From contig NZ_CAMXVC010000003.1 in NCBI RefSeq assembly GCF_947252345.1, positions 1 through 64,000 on the forward strand: a DNA stretch of 64,000 nt, given 5' to 3'. The notes beneath the pieces are model-generated. The model saw only the letters and a list, made by a program, of their open reading frames with translations. It had not been told where the DNA came from and ran no database searches. Made by a program: the position numbers and the translations under genes. The DNA comes from an uncultured Finegoldia sp. Its GTDB lineage: Bacteria; Bacillota; Clostridia; Tissierellales; Peptoniphilaceae. Of this stretch, positions 1-10,300 are shown one piece after another. Every line of letters starts with the position of its first letter. Within the stretch, counting starts at the first letter, position 1.

Positions 1-21
1 TGCTTTTTGTTTTGCATTTTA

Positions 22-47
22 AAAAGCACTTAACTTCAAGTGCTTTT
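22..47 (-). terminator. Intrinsic terminator after the ThrE-type exporter genes
   Basis: A perfect 10-bp stem (22-31 with 38-47) with a 6-nt loop ends in a short T run when read on the minus strand. It lies 18 bases beyond the stop of the small exporter subunit. Confidence 0.7.
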
Positions 48-64
48 ATATGATAACAAGTTTT

Positions 65-559
65 TTATTTTTTGTCAAGTGTTTTTTTATTTTTTATTTT
101 GAATAAAGTATTTGTGTGTACGTGTTCAGTGGTGTTGTGTTTAATTGACCTAGATGATAATGATGCAACAAGTATTCCAAGAGCAATGCTCGCTGCAAAT
201 AGCATAGCGTTTTTTGCGTGTGTGAAAGCTAATGTTGAGTTTTGTTGAATCGTGTAGTACATTGTGTAGTACATATCCGCTCCTGGAACTAATGAAATTA
301 TTCCAGGGATTACAAAAACTGTTACTGGCATTTGAATTTTTCTTGATGAAATTTCCCCGATTATTCCTACTGCAACTGATGCAAATAATGCGGAAATAAA
401 TTTGTTGTTTAATATTTCTGTGAAATTTTTGTAAATAAACCAGCTTACAAATCCTGAAAGTAGTACTATTTTGTATGATTTTTTTGGAGAGTCATAAAAT
501 AGAGAAAATCCCAATGTCGCTAATGAAGATACTATAGATTCTATTATTATTTTTATCAT
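65..559 (-). CDS. Threonine/serine exporter, small subunit (ThrE_2/DUF3815 type)
   Basis: A 164-residue, very hydrophobic protein with about five membrane segments and a basic C-terminal tail. A PGAD motif sits in the loop after the third segment, as in the small half of split ThrE-type exporters. In actinobacterial ThrE the two halves are fused and export threonine and serine; here they are two genes. The ATG overlaps the stop of the larger partner by one base (TAATG), so the pair is translationally coupled and probably forms one transporter. Substrate specificity is inferred from the family only. Confidence 0.8.
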   Translation of the reverse strand: MIKIIIESIVSSLATLGFSLFYDSPKKSYKIVLLSGFVSWFIYKNFTEILNNKFISALFASVAVGIIGEISSRKIQMPVTVFVIPGIISLVPGADMYYTMYYTIQQNSTLAFTHAKNAMLFAASIALGILVASLSSRSIKHNTTEHVHTNTLFKIKNKKTLDKK

Positions 560-1353
560 TATAGTGCCTCCATTAATACTGCGAAGTAGAGTATGCTACC
601 TACTCCAAGTGCTATACTTAGAGCCGTGATTATTGCGTTAATCATGGAGCTTATTCCAGATAATAAATCGCCGCTGAGTACATCTCGCACTGAATTTGTT
701 ATGGATACTCCCGGAACAAATGGCATTATACATCCTATTATTATGCTATCTAAGTTTAATTTAATATCACAGGCAGAAAATAATTTTATTGTTAATAAGC
801 TCAATAGTGTCGTAAATGCTACAGTTATGTAAGTTGTGACAAATTGCGGATTTTCTTTCATTTGGAAAAATCTATAAACCACCATTTCTAATAAAGATAT
901 TATAAATGCAAGCACGGGTTCGATTATTCCTCCTACTAATAAATTAGAAAATAATCCTGATGCTAGTGCTGCTCCTATAATGTGCATATATTTATTTACA
1001 TTTCTTGTGTCAATTTTTTTTATTATGTCAATAGATTCTTGTAGTGTGTATTTGTCTTTGACAAAATTTCTCGAAAAATTATTAATTTCGTGTATTTTCC
1101 ATAAATTTGTCGCTTTTGGAATAGTTCTTCTCATTGTCACAAGGTCTCCGAAATCAAAGCTCAGGCAAATTATTATGCAGGTATAAGATACAAATACGTT
1201 TATTTTATTTACCATTTGAATGCTAGCACTCATTCTGAAAGCTGTATCTTCTACTCTATAAGTTTCTGCCCCGCTCTCAAGTAAAATCCTTGCTGTGTCT
1301 GCAACTATTTCTAAAAGATTTTGGCAATCTTGTTTTGTTTTTACGAATTGCAA
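559..1353 (-). CDS. Threonine/serine exporter, large subunit (ThrE/DUF1212 type)
   Basis: 264 residues. The N-terminal soluble part carries the family hallmark ESGAETYRVEDT near residues 27-38, and the C-terminal half has about five membrane helices. It is the first gene of a two-gene operon with the DUF3815-type subunit. The start is a TTG codon at 1351-1353 preceded by a strong GGGGGAG ribosome-binding site on the minus strand; no ATG is better placed. The promoter must lie in the 43 bases shared with the divergent nitroreductase. The family exports small polar amino acids, and the actual substrate is unknown. Confidence 0.82.
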   Translation of the reverse strand: MQFVKTKQDCQNLLEIVADTARILLESGAETYRVEDTAFRMSASIQMVNKINVFVSYTCIIICLSFDFGDLVTMRRTIPKATNLWKIHEINNFSRNFVKDKYTLQESIDIIKKIDTRNVNKYMHIIGAALASGLFSNLLVGGIIEPVLAFIISLLEMVVYRFFQMKENPQFVTTYITVAFTTLLSLLTIKLFSACDIKLNLDSIIIGCIMPFVPGVSITNSVRDVLSGDLLSGISSMINAIITALSIALGVGSILYFAVLMEAL

Positions 1354-1396
1354 ATTATCTCCCCCAGTATTAAAATTATATCACAAGGAGGACTTT

Positions 1397-1900
1397 ATGG
1401 ATATTATTAAAAATAGAAGGTCTCGAAGAAATTTTACATCTCAGAAAGTTTCATTTGATGATTTGTCTCAAATTGTCGAAGCAGGAACTTTTGCTCCAAC
1501 CGGAATGAATATGCAGGATAATATATTGGTTGCTATTTCTGATGACGATGTTTTGGACAATTTATTGAAAGCGATTAGATGCCATTTGAACAACCAAAAT
1601 TACAACGGCTTTTACAACTGCAAAAATATGATTCTTGTCCTCAGCCATTTTGACAATAGAAATAAAAAATTTGATTGTGGCTGTATAATGCAAAATATGA
1701 TGTTAAAAGCTTGTGAGTTGAATGTTGCCAATGTGTGGATTAATCAATTTTATGATTCATTTGACAGTAAGCCTATTAGAGATTTTCTCGATTCTATTGA
1801 CGTTGATGATAAATATGAAATAACTTGTGCGTTAGCTTTGGGCTACAGTAATGAAATTCCAAAGACAAAGTTTAACAAATTTAAAACTGTATTTATTTAA
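1397..1900 (+). CDS. Small FMN-dependent nitroreductase-family protein
   Basis: 167 residues from the ATG at 1397, which has an AAGGAGG site at 1385-1391. A longer frame opens at 1295 but would overlap the divergent exporter gene and has no ribosome site. The N-terminus (residues 5-11, NRRSRRN) is the usual FMN-phosphate binding arginine cluster, followed by the APTGMNMQ segment near residues 34-41 that lines the flavin. It is shorter than classical nitroreductases (about 200 residues or more). The reaction is presumably NAD(P)H-dependent reduction of nitro or quinone compounds, but no substrate can be named. Confidence 0.82.
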   Translation: MDIIKNRRSRRNFTSQKVSFDDLSQIVEAGTFAPTGMNMQDNILVAISDDDVLDNLLKAIRCHLNNQNYNGFYNCKNMILVLSHFDNRNKKFDCGCIMQNMMLKACELNVANVWINQFYDSFDSKPIRDFLDSIDVDDKYEITCALALGYSNEIPKTKFNKFKTVFI

Positions 1901-1954
1901 AAAAGATCGATTGAATTTATGATTTAATTTCAAATCATTTTCAATCGATCTTTT
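1901..1954. terminator. Bidirectional terminator between nitroreductase and nqrF
   Basis: A 15-bp perfect inverted repeat (1901-1915 with 1940-1954) begins with A4 and ends with T4, between two convergent genes. Confidence 0.8.
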
Positions 1955-1957
1955 GTT

Positions 1958-3073
1958 TTAGAAGTTATCGTAATAAATTCTATCGTCAGTTACTCCAACT
2001 TCGTTTAGTGCTTTTGTCAAAGATTCTATCATTCGTGGAGAACCGCACAAGTAAGCTGAACTGTTTTTCCCTGTTTCTTTGCAATATTTTTTGATTGCAT
2101 CGTCAGCATGTCCCGTATCTCCTTGCCAATTCATTTCCGGCGTCGTTCTTGACAATACCGGAATAAATTTGAAATCGTACAAGTCTTCTTCAAACTGTTT
2201 CAATTCGTCTAGCAAGAATAAATCATCTGGTGTTTTGGCTCCGAAGTAGAATCTCGCTTTTCTTTTTATATCGTGGTCTCTCATATGATTTAGGATAGAT
2301 CTTATTGGCGCAAATCCCGTTCCTGCTGCTCCTAAGATTATTTCAGTGTCTTCGTCGTGATAGTAGAAATCACCATAAGGTCCATTTATTGTGACTTTGT
2401 CGCCTTCTTTAAGAATTTTGTGGCAATAAGTTGTACAAATCCCTTTTGTATAGCCTATTAATAATTCAATGTGTTTTTCGTCTCTTATACTTGATGCAAT
2501 AGAATACGCTCTGAATACTTCTTCGTCAGACGCTTCATATCCATCGCCTTTTGGATATTCTTCTGCTTTTAATTGGACATATTGACCCGGTTTAAATTTG
2601 ATTGTCTCTCCTTCTGGTAATTCAAATCTAAATTTTGTGATTCTATCAGTCAATGGTAATTTTTCGACAAGAGTTGTCTGATATTCTTTTACATTGAATA
2701 GTTCTTCTGGAATTTGAATCGATATGTCCTTTTTTACTTTAACTTGGCAAGAAAGTCTCACATTGCTGTTTAATTCTTCTTCTGTCAACATTGGCTTTTC
2801 AGTTGCAAGTACAGGGCCTGCCCCTTCTAGCACTTTTACTTTACAATATCCACACGAGCCTTTTCCTCCACATGCAGAAGGGATGAATACTTTTTGATTT
2901 CTCAAAGTTGACAATAAGCTATCTCCGCCATCTACTGTAAATTCTTTGTCGTTGTTTATAGTTAGTTTGACTTCTCCATAATCTGCGATGTATTTGTCGG
3001 CATACGATAAAAGCAATGCAAATGCTGCACATAAGATGGATACTACGATTGTTGTTATAATTATTTGTTGCAT
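1958..3073 (-). CDS. nqrF: NqrF-like NADH:quinone oxidoreductase, FAD/[2Fe-2S] subunit
   Basis: 371 residues, the NADH-oxidising entry subunit of Na+-NQR. In order: one N-terminal membrane helix (about 3-23), a plant-type [2Fe-2S] domain with C68, C74, C77 and C109, an FAD domain with the RAYS motif, and an NAD domain with GAAGTGFAPI and a C-terminal CGSPRM stretch. The start at 3073 has a TAAGGAGCG site; an upstream start at 3100 would run into nqrE. It is the last gene of nqrBCDEF. RNF complexes use RnfC/RnfB instead of this subunit, so its presence places the operon on the NQR side. Confidence 0.92.
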   Translation of the reverse strand: MQQIIITTIVVSILCAAFALLLSYADKYIADYGEVKLTINNDKEFTVDGGDSLLSTLRNQKVFIPSACGGKGSCGYCKVKVLEGAGPVLATEKPMLTEEELNSNVRLSCQVKVKKDISIQIPEELFNVKEYQTTLVEKLPLTDRITKFRFELPEGETIKFKPGQYVQLKAEEYPKGDGYEASDEEVFRAYSIASSIRDEKHIELLIGYTKGICTTYCHKILKEGDKVTINGPYGDFYYHDEDTEIILGAAGTGFAPIRSILNHMRDHDIKRKARFYFGAKTPDDLFLLDELKQFEEDLYDFKFIPVLSRTTPEMNWQGDTGHADDAIKKYCKETGKNSSAYLCGSPRMIESLTKALNEVGVTDDRIYYDNF

Positions 3074-3083
3074 AATACGCTCC

Positions 3084-3668
3084 TTATGATATTTGCACAA
3101 TTCCTGAGAATCCGATGAATGCCATCGCCATTATACCAGTTATTATCAATGTTATAGGTGGTCCTTGAAGTCCTTTTGGAACTGATGTTTCTTTTATTTT
3201 AGCTCTGATTGCTGCCATTGATACAATTGCAAGCATCCATCCAAGTCCACTTCCGATTGCAAATCCTACTGTTTGTAAGAAGTTGTAATTTCTAATAACC
3301 ATAAACAAACTTACGCCTAGTATTGCGCAGTTTACTGTGATTAGTGGCAAGAAAATTCCAAGCGCGTAGTATAAATTTGGAATGTATTTTTCCAATACCA
3401 TTTCCAACAATTGTACAAATGCTGCAATTGAAATGATGAAAATAATATATCGCAAATATTCTATGTTGAATCTCACAACCAACTTGTATAAGAAAAAATT
3501 GATTATCGTCGTAATTGTCAATACAAATGTTACTGCTATTCCCAATCCTGTTGCAGTTTCAATTTCTTTACTCACTGCGATGAATGAACACATTCCTAAA
3601 AAGTTAGAAAAAATCATATTTGAAGTAAAGATTGATGCAAAAAATATTACTAAAGGACTTATCGTCAT
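3084..3668 (-). CDS. nqrE: NqrE/RnfA-family membrane subunit
   Basis: 194 residues with six membrane helices, the usual size for NqrE. The conserved cysteines in SNFLGMCSF (residue 27) and TVNCAILG are in the positions that hold the intramembrane iron centre between NqrD and NqrE in Na+-NQR. The ATG overlaps the nqrD stop by one base and is preceded by GGAG. It works with NqrD as the inverted-topology pair in the sodium channel region. Confidence 0.92.
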   Translation of the reverse strand: MTISPLVIFFASIFTSNMIFSNFLGMCSFIAVSKEIETATGLGIAVTFVLTITTIINFFLYKLVVRFNIEYLRYIIFIISIAAFVQLLEMVLEKYIPNLYYALGIFLPLITVNCAILGVSLFMVIRNYNFLQTVGFAIGSGLGWMLAIVSMAAIRAKIKETSVPKGLQGPPITLIITGIMAMAFIGFSGIVQIS

Positions 3669-4285
3669 TACTTAGCATCTCCTTCCTTTTGTTTTAAATG
3701 CGTGTTTGCAATCCACATAATAATAGGTAAAATGAAGAATGCTGCTGGTGGCATAACCATCATAGTCCAAGGGACAAAATTTGTTGGCATTATTCTAAAT
3801 CCAAAAACACTTCCAAATCCGAATAATTCTCTGATTATAGCAATAGTAACGAGTACTGCTGTATAACCTAATCCCGAGGAAACACCGTCTACAAAACTGC
3901 TAACTGGGTCGTTTGAAATTGCAAAAGCTTCTGCTCGTCCCATTATGATACAGTTAGTTATAATCAATCCGACATAAGGTCCCAATGTTTTGCTCATTTC
4001 GGGCATATAAGCTTTCAAGAAAATATCTACGATTATTACAAAAAACGCAATAATAAATACTTGCACCATCATACGAATGTGTTTTGGTGTTACTTTTCTC
4101 AGTAAGCTTATCAAAAACGATGAGCAACCTGTTACAAAGGAAAGCGCAAGCCCCATTACAAGAGAGTTCATACAAAGGTTTGTCACAGCCAATGTAGAAC
4201 AGATGCCTATTACTTGAATAAGAACGGGGTTGTCTTCTAGTAAGCCACTTTTTAATAATTTAGAATATTTATTTGAACTAGCCAT
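3668..4285 (-). CDS. nqrD: NqrD/RnfE-family membrane subunit
   Basis: 205 residues with six predicted membrane helices. It has the family cysteines in IGICSTLA and ITNCIIMGRAEA and the conserved GLGYT segment. It is paralogous to NqrE and pairs with it. It overlaps nqrC by one base on the upstream side and nqrE by one base on the downstream side, so the operon is translationally coupled. The role, holding the intramembrane Fe-S centre in the sodium-pumping complex, is established for Vibrio Na+-NQR and inferred here. Confidence 0.92.
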   Translation of the reverse strand: MASSNKYSKLLKSGLLEDNPVLIQVIGICSTLAVTNLCMNSLVMGLALSFVTGCSSFLISLLRKVTPKHIRMMVQVFIIAFFVIIVDIFLKAYMPEMSKTLGPYVGLIITNCIIMGRAEAFAISNDPVSSFVDGVSSGLGYTAVLVTIAIIRELFGFGSVFGFRIMPTNFVPWTMMVMPPAAFFILPIIMWIANTHLKQKEGDAK

Positions 4286-4890
4286 TATTTTCCTCCATTC
4301 TTAATAAATTCATTGACATCTTCGTTAATCATATTGACTACAAATGTAGATGTTTGAGTGGCACCGCTTATCGCATCTATATTTCCACCATTTGCCGGTC
4401 TGTTGATTACGATTTTACCATCGACAGGATTTGAAATGTCCAAGCCTCTGTATTGGTTTTTGTATTCATCTTCCGTAATACGTCCACCTAATCCTGGAGT
4501 CTCTTCTTGTTTGATAAATTCGATGCCGACGATTTTTTTCATATCTTTTGTTATTCCAACATATCCACTTATTGAACCCCAAAGTCCAGGTCCGTTTACC
4601 GGAACGGCGTAAGATTTTTCTTCGCCATTTTGTTTTAAAATGTAAAGTTTACTGTCTTTGTAGTCTTCTTCAACCACATTGTCTTTGAATGTCTTATCTA
4701 TATTAGATGCCGATGTGTCTTTTGGTAAAATATTAAAAACATTCAAAATCTTGTGTTTTAATTCTATATCCTGATTGAATTTTACCGTAGGAGTTGTAAC
4801 TTGATTTAACAAAGCCAATGCCAATGTCAAAACCAAAGTCAATCCCAACATAAATAATACTGGATATACGACTGATTTTTTCTTAGCCAT
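4285..4890 (-). CDS. nqrC: NqrC/RnfG-family FMN-binding subunit
   Basis: 201 residues from the ATG at 4890, which has a TAAGGAGG site inside the end of nqrB; the open frame extends 30 codons upstream but that part is nqrB sequence. One N-terminal membrane helix is followed by an extracytoplasmic FMN-binding domain. The ApbE-type flavinylation motif SGATQT is at residues 175-180, with T178 the expected FMN-carrying threonine. Length is nearer RnfG (about 200) than NqrC of Vibrio (about 257). Overlaps nqrB by 8 bases. Confidence 0.9.
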   Translation of the reverse strand: MAKKKSVVYPVLFMLGLTLVLTLALALLNQVTTPTVKFNQDIELKHKILNVFNILPKDTSASNIDKTFKDNVVEEDYKDSKLYILKQNGEEKSYAVPVNGPGLWGSISGYVGITKDMKKIVGIEFIKQEETPGLGGRITEDEYKNQYRGLDISNPVDGKIVINRPANGGNIDAISGATQTSTFVVNMINEDVNEFIKNGGK

Positions 4891-5878
4891 TAACCTTGAC
4901 CTCCTTATTCGATTTTGCTTTTTGATTAGCTTGGATTTTATTGACGCAGTAATCCACAATTGGTGCAAATGTGTTTCCAATTAATACGGCAAACATAACT
5001 CCACCAGCAAATAATGCGAATCCACGAATAATCACTGTTACGATTCCAATAATGAAGCCATAAATCCATTTTCCAATTGTTGTCTTGGCTGCAGATACTG
5101 GGTCTGTTGCCATAAACACTGTTCCAAACAAAAATCCTCCCATCAACATTCCATAAATTGGATTTGGTACGGAAGTCACACCAACTGCATTAAAAATCAA
5201 ACTCAATGCACAAAAACCTACAACACTTCCTGCCATAATTTGCCAACTCGCCACTTTTTTATAAATCAAATAGATTGCTGCGAGAATAATCAAAACTTTA
5301 CAAGTTTCTCCAATTACACCAGGAATTTGCCCTAAAATCATCGTAGGAATCGACTCAAAAGAAGAATTTACTTTGAATGCAGTCATTGGAGTTGGCTGTG
5401 TCATAGAATCCAATGATTGTGTCAAATAAGTTCCAAAACCTCCCGGAAATCCTCCGACAGCCTTGTTCCAATATATTGTCATTTGTTGTGGAAAATTAAC
5501 GTAAATAAATACACGAGCAACTAATGCTGGATTGAAAACATTTTTTGCAAATCCCCCAAAAACCATTTTCCCGAAGAATATACCAAATGCGATACCCACA
5601 GCTGAAATCCAATAAGGAATTTGTGCTGGAAGTGTCATTGTGAAAAGACACGATGTTACAATGGCAGCTTCGGAGATTTTCTTTCTGTTGAATATTTTGG
5701 CGTTAGAAAAATATTCAACGACGCATGCGACAATTATGTTCAGCAAAAATAAAGCTAACACTCTTAGCCCATAAAAATAAATCGCTACCAGTGCGATTGG
5801 CAACAGAGCGTACATAACCGGATGCATCATTTTCTGTTTCATAAAATACTTATTATAAAACTCTTTCAAATCATTCAC
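4883..5878 (-). CDS. nqrB: NqrB/RnfD-family membrane subunit
   Basis: 331 residues with about nine to ten membrane helices, clearly shorter than Vibrio NqrB (about 410) and close to RnfD. The segment NPALVARVFIYVNFPQQMT near residues 116-134 resembles NqrB. At the site where NqrB/RnfD carry covalent FMN the usual SGAT is replaced by TQPT (residues 160-163), with the threonine kept at 163. It is first in the operon; no nqrA precedes it. Name by family and operon position; RnfD-like is an alternative reading. Confidence 0.85.
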   Translation of the reverse strand: MNDLKEFYNKYFMKQKMMHPVMYALLPIALVAIYFYGLRVLALFLLNIIVACVVEYFSNAKIFNRKKISEAAIVTSCLFTMTLPAQIPYWISAVGIAFGIFFGKMVFGGFAKNVFNPALVARVFIYVNFPQQMTIYWNKAVGGFPGGFGTYLTQSLDSMTQPTPMTAFKVNSSFESIPTMILGQIPGVIGETCKVLIILAAIYLIYKKVASWQIMAGSVVGFCALSLIFNAVGVTSVPNPIYGMLMGGFLFGTVFMATDPVSAAKTTIGKWIYGFIIGIVTVIIRGFALFAGGVMFAVLIGNTFAPIVDYCVNKIQANQKAKSNKEVKVNG

Positions 5879-6090
5879 CCCTCATAAAAATTTAATATAT
5901 GTGAAATCCATAATATTACAGATTTATTTGTGATTTGGTTCATAAAAAAAGTATTATTTTACTTTTGAAAACTAGTGCAAAAACAAATTATGATATTTTT
6001 TCAAAAATTTTATTTTTTTCGCTTAAAATATTACATATAAATATTATACCCATTAACTCTCTTAAATATTTACTATTTTCGAAATCACAA
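5879..6090 (-). promoter_or_regulatory. Leader region of the nqr operon with a candidate -10 box
   Basis: An AT-rich region upstream of nqrB. A TATAAT box occurs on the minus strand at 6043-6048 without a convincing -35, which would give a leader of roughly 160 bases. No known riboswitch fold was recognised. Confidence 0.35.
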
Positions 6091-6126
6091 AAAAATCGAC
6101 CCATTAATTAAAATAAGTCGATTTTT
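6091..6126 (-). terminator. Terminator of the flippase-like gene
   Basis: A 10-bp stem (6091-6100 with 6117-6126) with a T-rich minus-strand end, 6 bases beyond the stop codon at 6132. Confidence 0.75.
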
Positions 6127-6131
6127 GAAAA

Positions 6132-7184
6132 TTAATTTTCATTTACATTTATGAGTTTGTTATTCTTTTGAAATTTTTTCTTGTCGGTCTTTACCAACAA
6201 AAAGTACAGCCCAGCAATCGGAACAGCCAAATAAAAAGTTACAAATCTATTGATTGCCATAATTGTAAAAGCAAGTGTTTTGGGCATAAAAGCAGAGTAC
6301 ACAAGCATCATACTTCCTTCGATTACGCCTACTCCTCCAGGTATGTGCACGCTTTCAAATGAAATCGTCACAACAGCTTGAATCAAAACCATCGTCATAA
6401 AACTGTATGCGTTAAGGCCCAATGATTTGTACAAAATCGCCGGTATCGCAAATGAGAACATCAACATAGGAATTGATATTGACAGTAATTTAAAGAAAAC
6501 TTTCTTGTTGTTAATTAAAAACTTTCCGAAATTTTTGTGTTCATCAATTGTTTTGGATATTTCGTCTTCAGATTTGCTGAATCTTCGCAAAAATTTGACC
6601 TTAGAAAAAATTTCGTTGAAAAATTTTATCACTTTGGCCGCTAAATTGCTGTTGAACATCAAAAATCCTATTGCAATAACAAGTATTATTTGACACATAA
6701 TTCCATAAATTACGAGATATTTAAACTCAGATATCGATGCTATTTGTCTGACCAATCCACATACCATTGCTACAAAAAATATTATAACCATCGACAGATG
6801 ATATATCCAATTAAAAGAAAGTAGTGAATTGATTGTAGTCAACGAATCAATATTATCGCCTCTCATGGTGTGGTATTGGAGAGGTTGTCCCAAGCTTCCA
6901 CCTGGTGAAATCATACTGAAAAAATAATCTGTGAATGTATATCCAAAGCATCTTCTAAATGATACATCATAGCCTTGAATTTTGAGTAAATACTTATAAG
7001 AAATAGCCTCTAACAAAAAAAACATAAACATAGTCAGTATACATCCTGCCATAAATATACTTCCCACTTTTTTTATTGTCTCAAAAGCATCGTCAACCCC
7101 TATTTTGCTTTTTATGAAAAAAATTATTCCCAAACTGAATGCAAATACTAAAATTGCCCTTATAATCGTGTTTTTGTTTTTCAT
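6132..7184 (-). CDS. YbhN/UPF0104-type flippase-like membrane protein
   Basis: 350 residues with about eight membrane helices. It matches the lysylphosphatidylglycerol synthase transmembrane-domain family (YbhN, AglD, MprF N-terminal half): the SPGGSLGQP motif near residues 93-101 and the HIPGGVGVIEGSM stretch near 281-293 are typical. In MprF this domain flips modified lipids; stand-alone members are thought to move lipid-linked substrates but are mostly uncharacterised. No synthase domain follows. ATG start with a GGGGGAT ribosome site. Single-gene unit with its own terminator. Confidence 0.8.
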   Translation of the reverse strand: MKNKNTIIRAILVFAFSLGIIFFIKSKIGVDDAFETIKKVGSIFMAGCILTMFMFFLLEAISYKYLLKIQGYDVSFRRCFGYTFTDYFFSMISPGGSLGQPLQYHTMRGDNIDSLTTINSLLSFNWIYHLSMVIIFFVAMVCGLVRQIASISEFKYLVIYGIMCQIILVIAIGFLMFNSNLAAKVIKFFNEIFSKVKFLRRFSKSEDEISKTIDEHKNFGKFLINNKKVFFKLLSISIPMLMFSFAIPAILYKSLGLNAYSFMTMVLIQAVVTISFESVHIPGGVGVIEGSMMLVYSAFMPKTLAFTIMAINRFVTFYLAVPIAGLYFLLVKTDKKKFQKNNKLINVNEN

Positions 7185-7288
7185 TATATCCCCCGTATGT
7201 TATATAGATTACCATCAATATAATACAGTTGCAAGATTTTTCTAAAATTATTGATTTTTTGTAACTATTTGCGCTCATAAATTAAAAT

Positions 7289-7311
7289 AGCCCGCTGAAT
7301 TTCAGCAGGCT
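7289..7311 (-). terminator. Terminator of ileS
   Basis: An 11-bp stem with one wobble pair (7289-7299 with 7301-7311), followed by TATTTTAATTT on the minus strand, just after the ileS stop. Confidence 0.7.
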
Positions 7312-7317
7312 AGATTA

Positions 7318-10300
7318 TTATTTAGTAACAACTTCAACTTTAATTTTTACTTTTTCTCCATTCAAATCAACTTCTTCACCTTCGACATTTTCATCTAATT
7401 TAATATCTACAGTTAGAGTTTCGTCTTTGATGAAGTCTTTGTATTTTTCAATTGCTTGTTTTATTTTGTCTGTTGGATTGATAGAGATTGTGATGTTGTC
7501 TAGTACATCAAAATCATTGGCTTTTCTCATTTGTTGAACCTTACTTACAAGTTCACGTGCATATCCTTCCATTAATAAATCATCAGTGATTTCTGTATCC
7601 AAGATTACGAAATAATCTCCTTGCATTGTCACATCGAAGCCTTCTTTTGAGTTGATTCTAACATCTACATAATCTCTTTTGATTTCGACATCTTCTCCGT
7701 CTAAGTTGATAGTCATATCAGATTTGTCAAGTCGACTTACAAATTCCTTCGCGTCAACATCTTTCAAATAATTGCCAAAGGATTTGATGTGTTTTCCGAG
7801 AATACTTCCAGCAACTTTGAAGTTAGGTTTTAATTCGTAATTCATAAATTCAGACAAATCTTTCTTGTATTCGATGTCTTTTAAGTTGATTTCTTCTTTT
7901 ATTAAATCCTTGAATTCTTCGATTTTTTCTCTGAATCTTTCATCTAGGACTATTTTCTTCAACGGTTGACGAACTTTGATATTAACCTCTTCACGAGAAG
8001 CTCTCGCAAGAGTTACAAAAGTTCTGACAATTTCCATTCTTTCCTCTAATTTTTTGTCGATTAACTCTTCATTTACTTTGTCAAAATAAGCCAAGTGAAC
8101 TGATTTTTCGCCTGTCAAATCGTGATACATTTCTTCTGCAATAAAAGGAGTGAATGGCGCGATTAATTTTGTGAGTCCTACAAGTATTTCGTAAGTTGTG
8201 TTGTAGACTGCCTTTTTGTCAGTGTCCATTTCTGTTTTCCAAAATCTTCTTCTGTTACGTCTGATGTACCAGTTCGATAAATCTTCGATGACAAAATTAG
8301 AAATTTCACGTGCGACTTTTGTGTAATCGAAATTGTCCATATTTTCAAAGTAGAATTTTTCCAAGTTAGTAAATTTCGACAAAATCCACTTGTCAATAAC
8401 AGCTCTGTCTTTATATTCTACAAAATATTCTGTAGGGTCTGTTTCGTCTGTTGTTGCATACATTTGGAAGAAATTGTAAGTGTTTCTAAATGACCTGAAG
8501 AATTTACTTTCAACTTCTTTCAATCCATCTACGTCAAATTTTGTTGGAATCCAAGGTGGAGAAACGTAAAGTGAGTAAAATCTTACAACATCTGCTCCAT
8601 ATTTGTCGAATAATTCAATAGGGTCTATTGTGTTGCCTCTTGATTTACTCATCTTCTTACCGTCTTTATCCAAGATTAAATCATTTACCATAACATTTTT
8701 GTATGGTGATTTGCCAGTTATCATTGTAGATATCGCCAACAGCGAATAGAACCATCCACGTGTTTGGTCAATTCCTTCGTTGATGAAATCAGCCGGAAAT
8801 ACTTTGTCAAAATCATCTTTGTGTTCAAATGGCCAATGTTGTTGTGCAAATGGCATCGCTCCTGAATCAAACCAAACATCTATTACGTCTTTTTCTCTTG
8901 TCATAACTTCTCCACATTCAGGACATTTAATGTGAACGTCATCAACGTATGGTCTGTGTAATTCGATATTTTCATCGATATCTTCTATTGCCAATTCTTT
9001 TAATTCTTTTCTCGAACCAACAGAAAGGGTGTGATTACATTTTTCACATTTCCAAATATTTAATGGAGTTCCCCAATATCTGTTTCTTGAAATTGCCCAA
9101 TCTTTAATATTTTCAAGCCAATTTCCAAATCTTCCTTCACCTACGTGTTCTGGATGCCAATGTACGCCATTATTATTTTCAACCAATTTGTCTTTTAACT
9201 TGCTAACCTCGATATACCATGATGGTTTTGAATAATAAATAAGTGGTGTATGACATCTCCAGCAGTGCGGATAGTTGTGTTCTATTTTTTGCTTTTTAAA
9301 TAATTTATTTTCATCTCTTAGTCTTTGAAGAACTTCTGGGTCAGTGTCCATAACGTGTTGGCCAGCCCATGGGCCTCCGATGAATTTTCCTTCTTCGTCA
9401 ACAGGATTGATAAGTGGCATATCGTATTTTCTTCCCGTTTGATAGTCGTCTTCTCCGAAAGCAGGAGCTGTGTGAACAATTCCTGTACCGTCTTCAACGG
9501 TTACATAATCTGCCAAAGTTACGTAAAATGCTTTTTTGTTGACTTCATAAATTGGTAAAAGTTGTTCATATTCCATAAACTCCATATCTTTACCTTTTAA
9601 TTCTTTTAATAATTTATAATCTTCACCTTCGTGACCCAACAAATCATGAGCTTTGTTTTTTGCGAGATATAATTTCTCGCCGTCTTTTTCGGCTAAAATG
9701 TAATCTATATCTGGATGAACTGTCAAGCAAACATTTGATGGCAATGTCCATGGAGTTGTAGTCCATGCCAAGAAATATTCGTCTGCATCTTTTCTCTTGA
9801 ATTTTACATAAGCAGTAGTTGTTTTTATATTTTCATATCCTTGTGCAACTTCGTGAGATGCAAGACCTGTACCACATCTTGGACAGTAAGGAAGAATTTT
9901 TGCTCCTTCGTAAATCAAACCATCCTTGTACATTTTATCTAACAACGCCCAGACAGATTCGATGTAATCATTGTCCAATGTGATGTAAGGATTATCCATA
10001 TCGACATTGTATGCCATTCTGTCTGACATTTCTTGCCATTTTTCTCTGTAAGCAAATACGGATTTTTTACATTCTTCGTTGAACTTTTCTATGCCGTAAT
10101 TTTCGATTTCTTTCTTATCGTGAAGACCGAGTTTCTTTTCAACTTCGATTTCAACTGGAAGACCGTGAGTATCCCATCCTGCTTTTTTGTAAACTTTATA
10201 TCCTTGCATTGTTTTGTATCTGCAAGTCATATCCTTCAACGTTCTACTGATAACGTGATGTATACCAGGCTTACCATTGGCTGTTGGAGGGCCATCGTAA

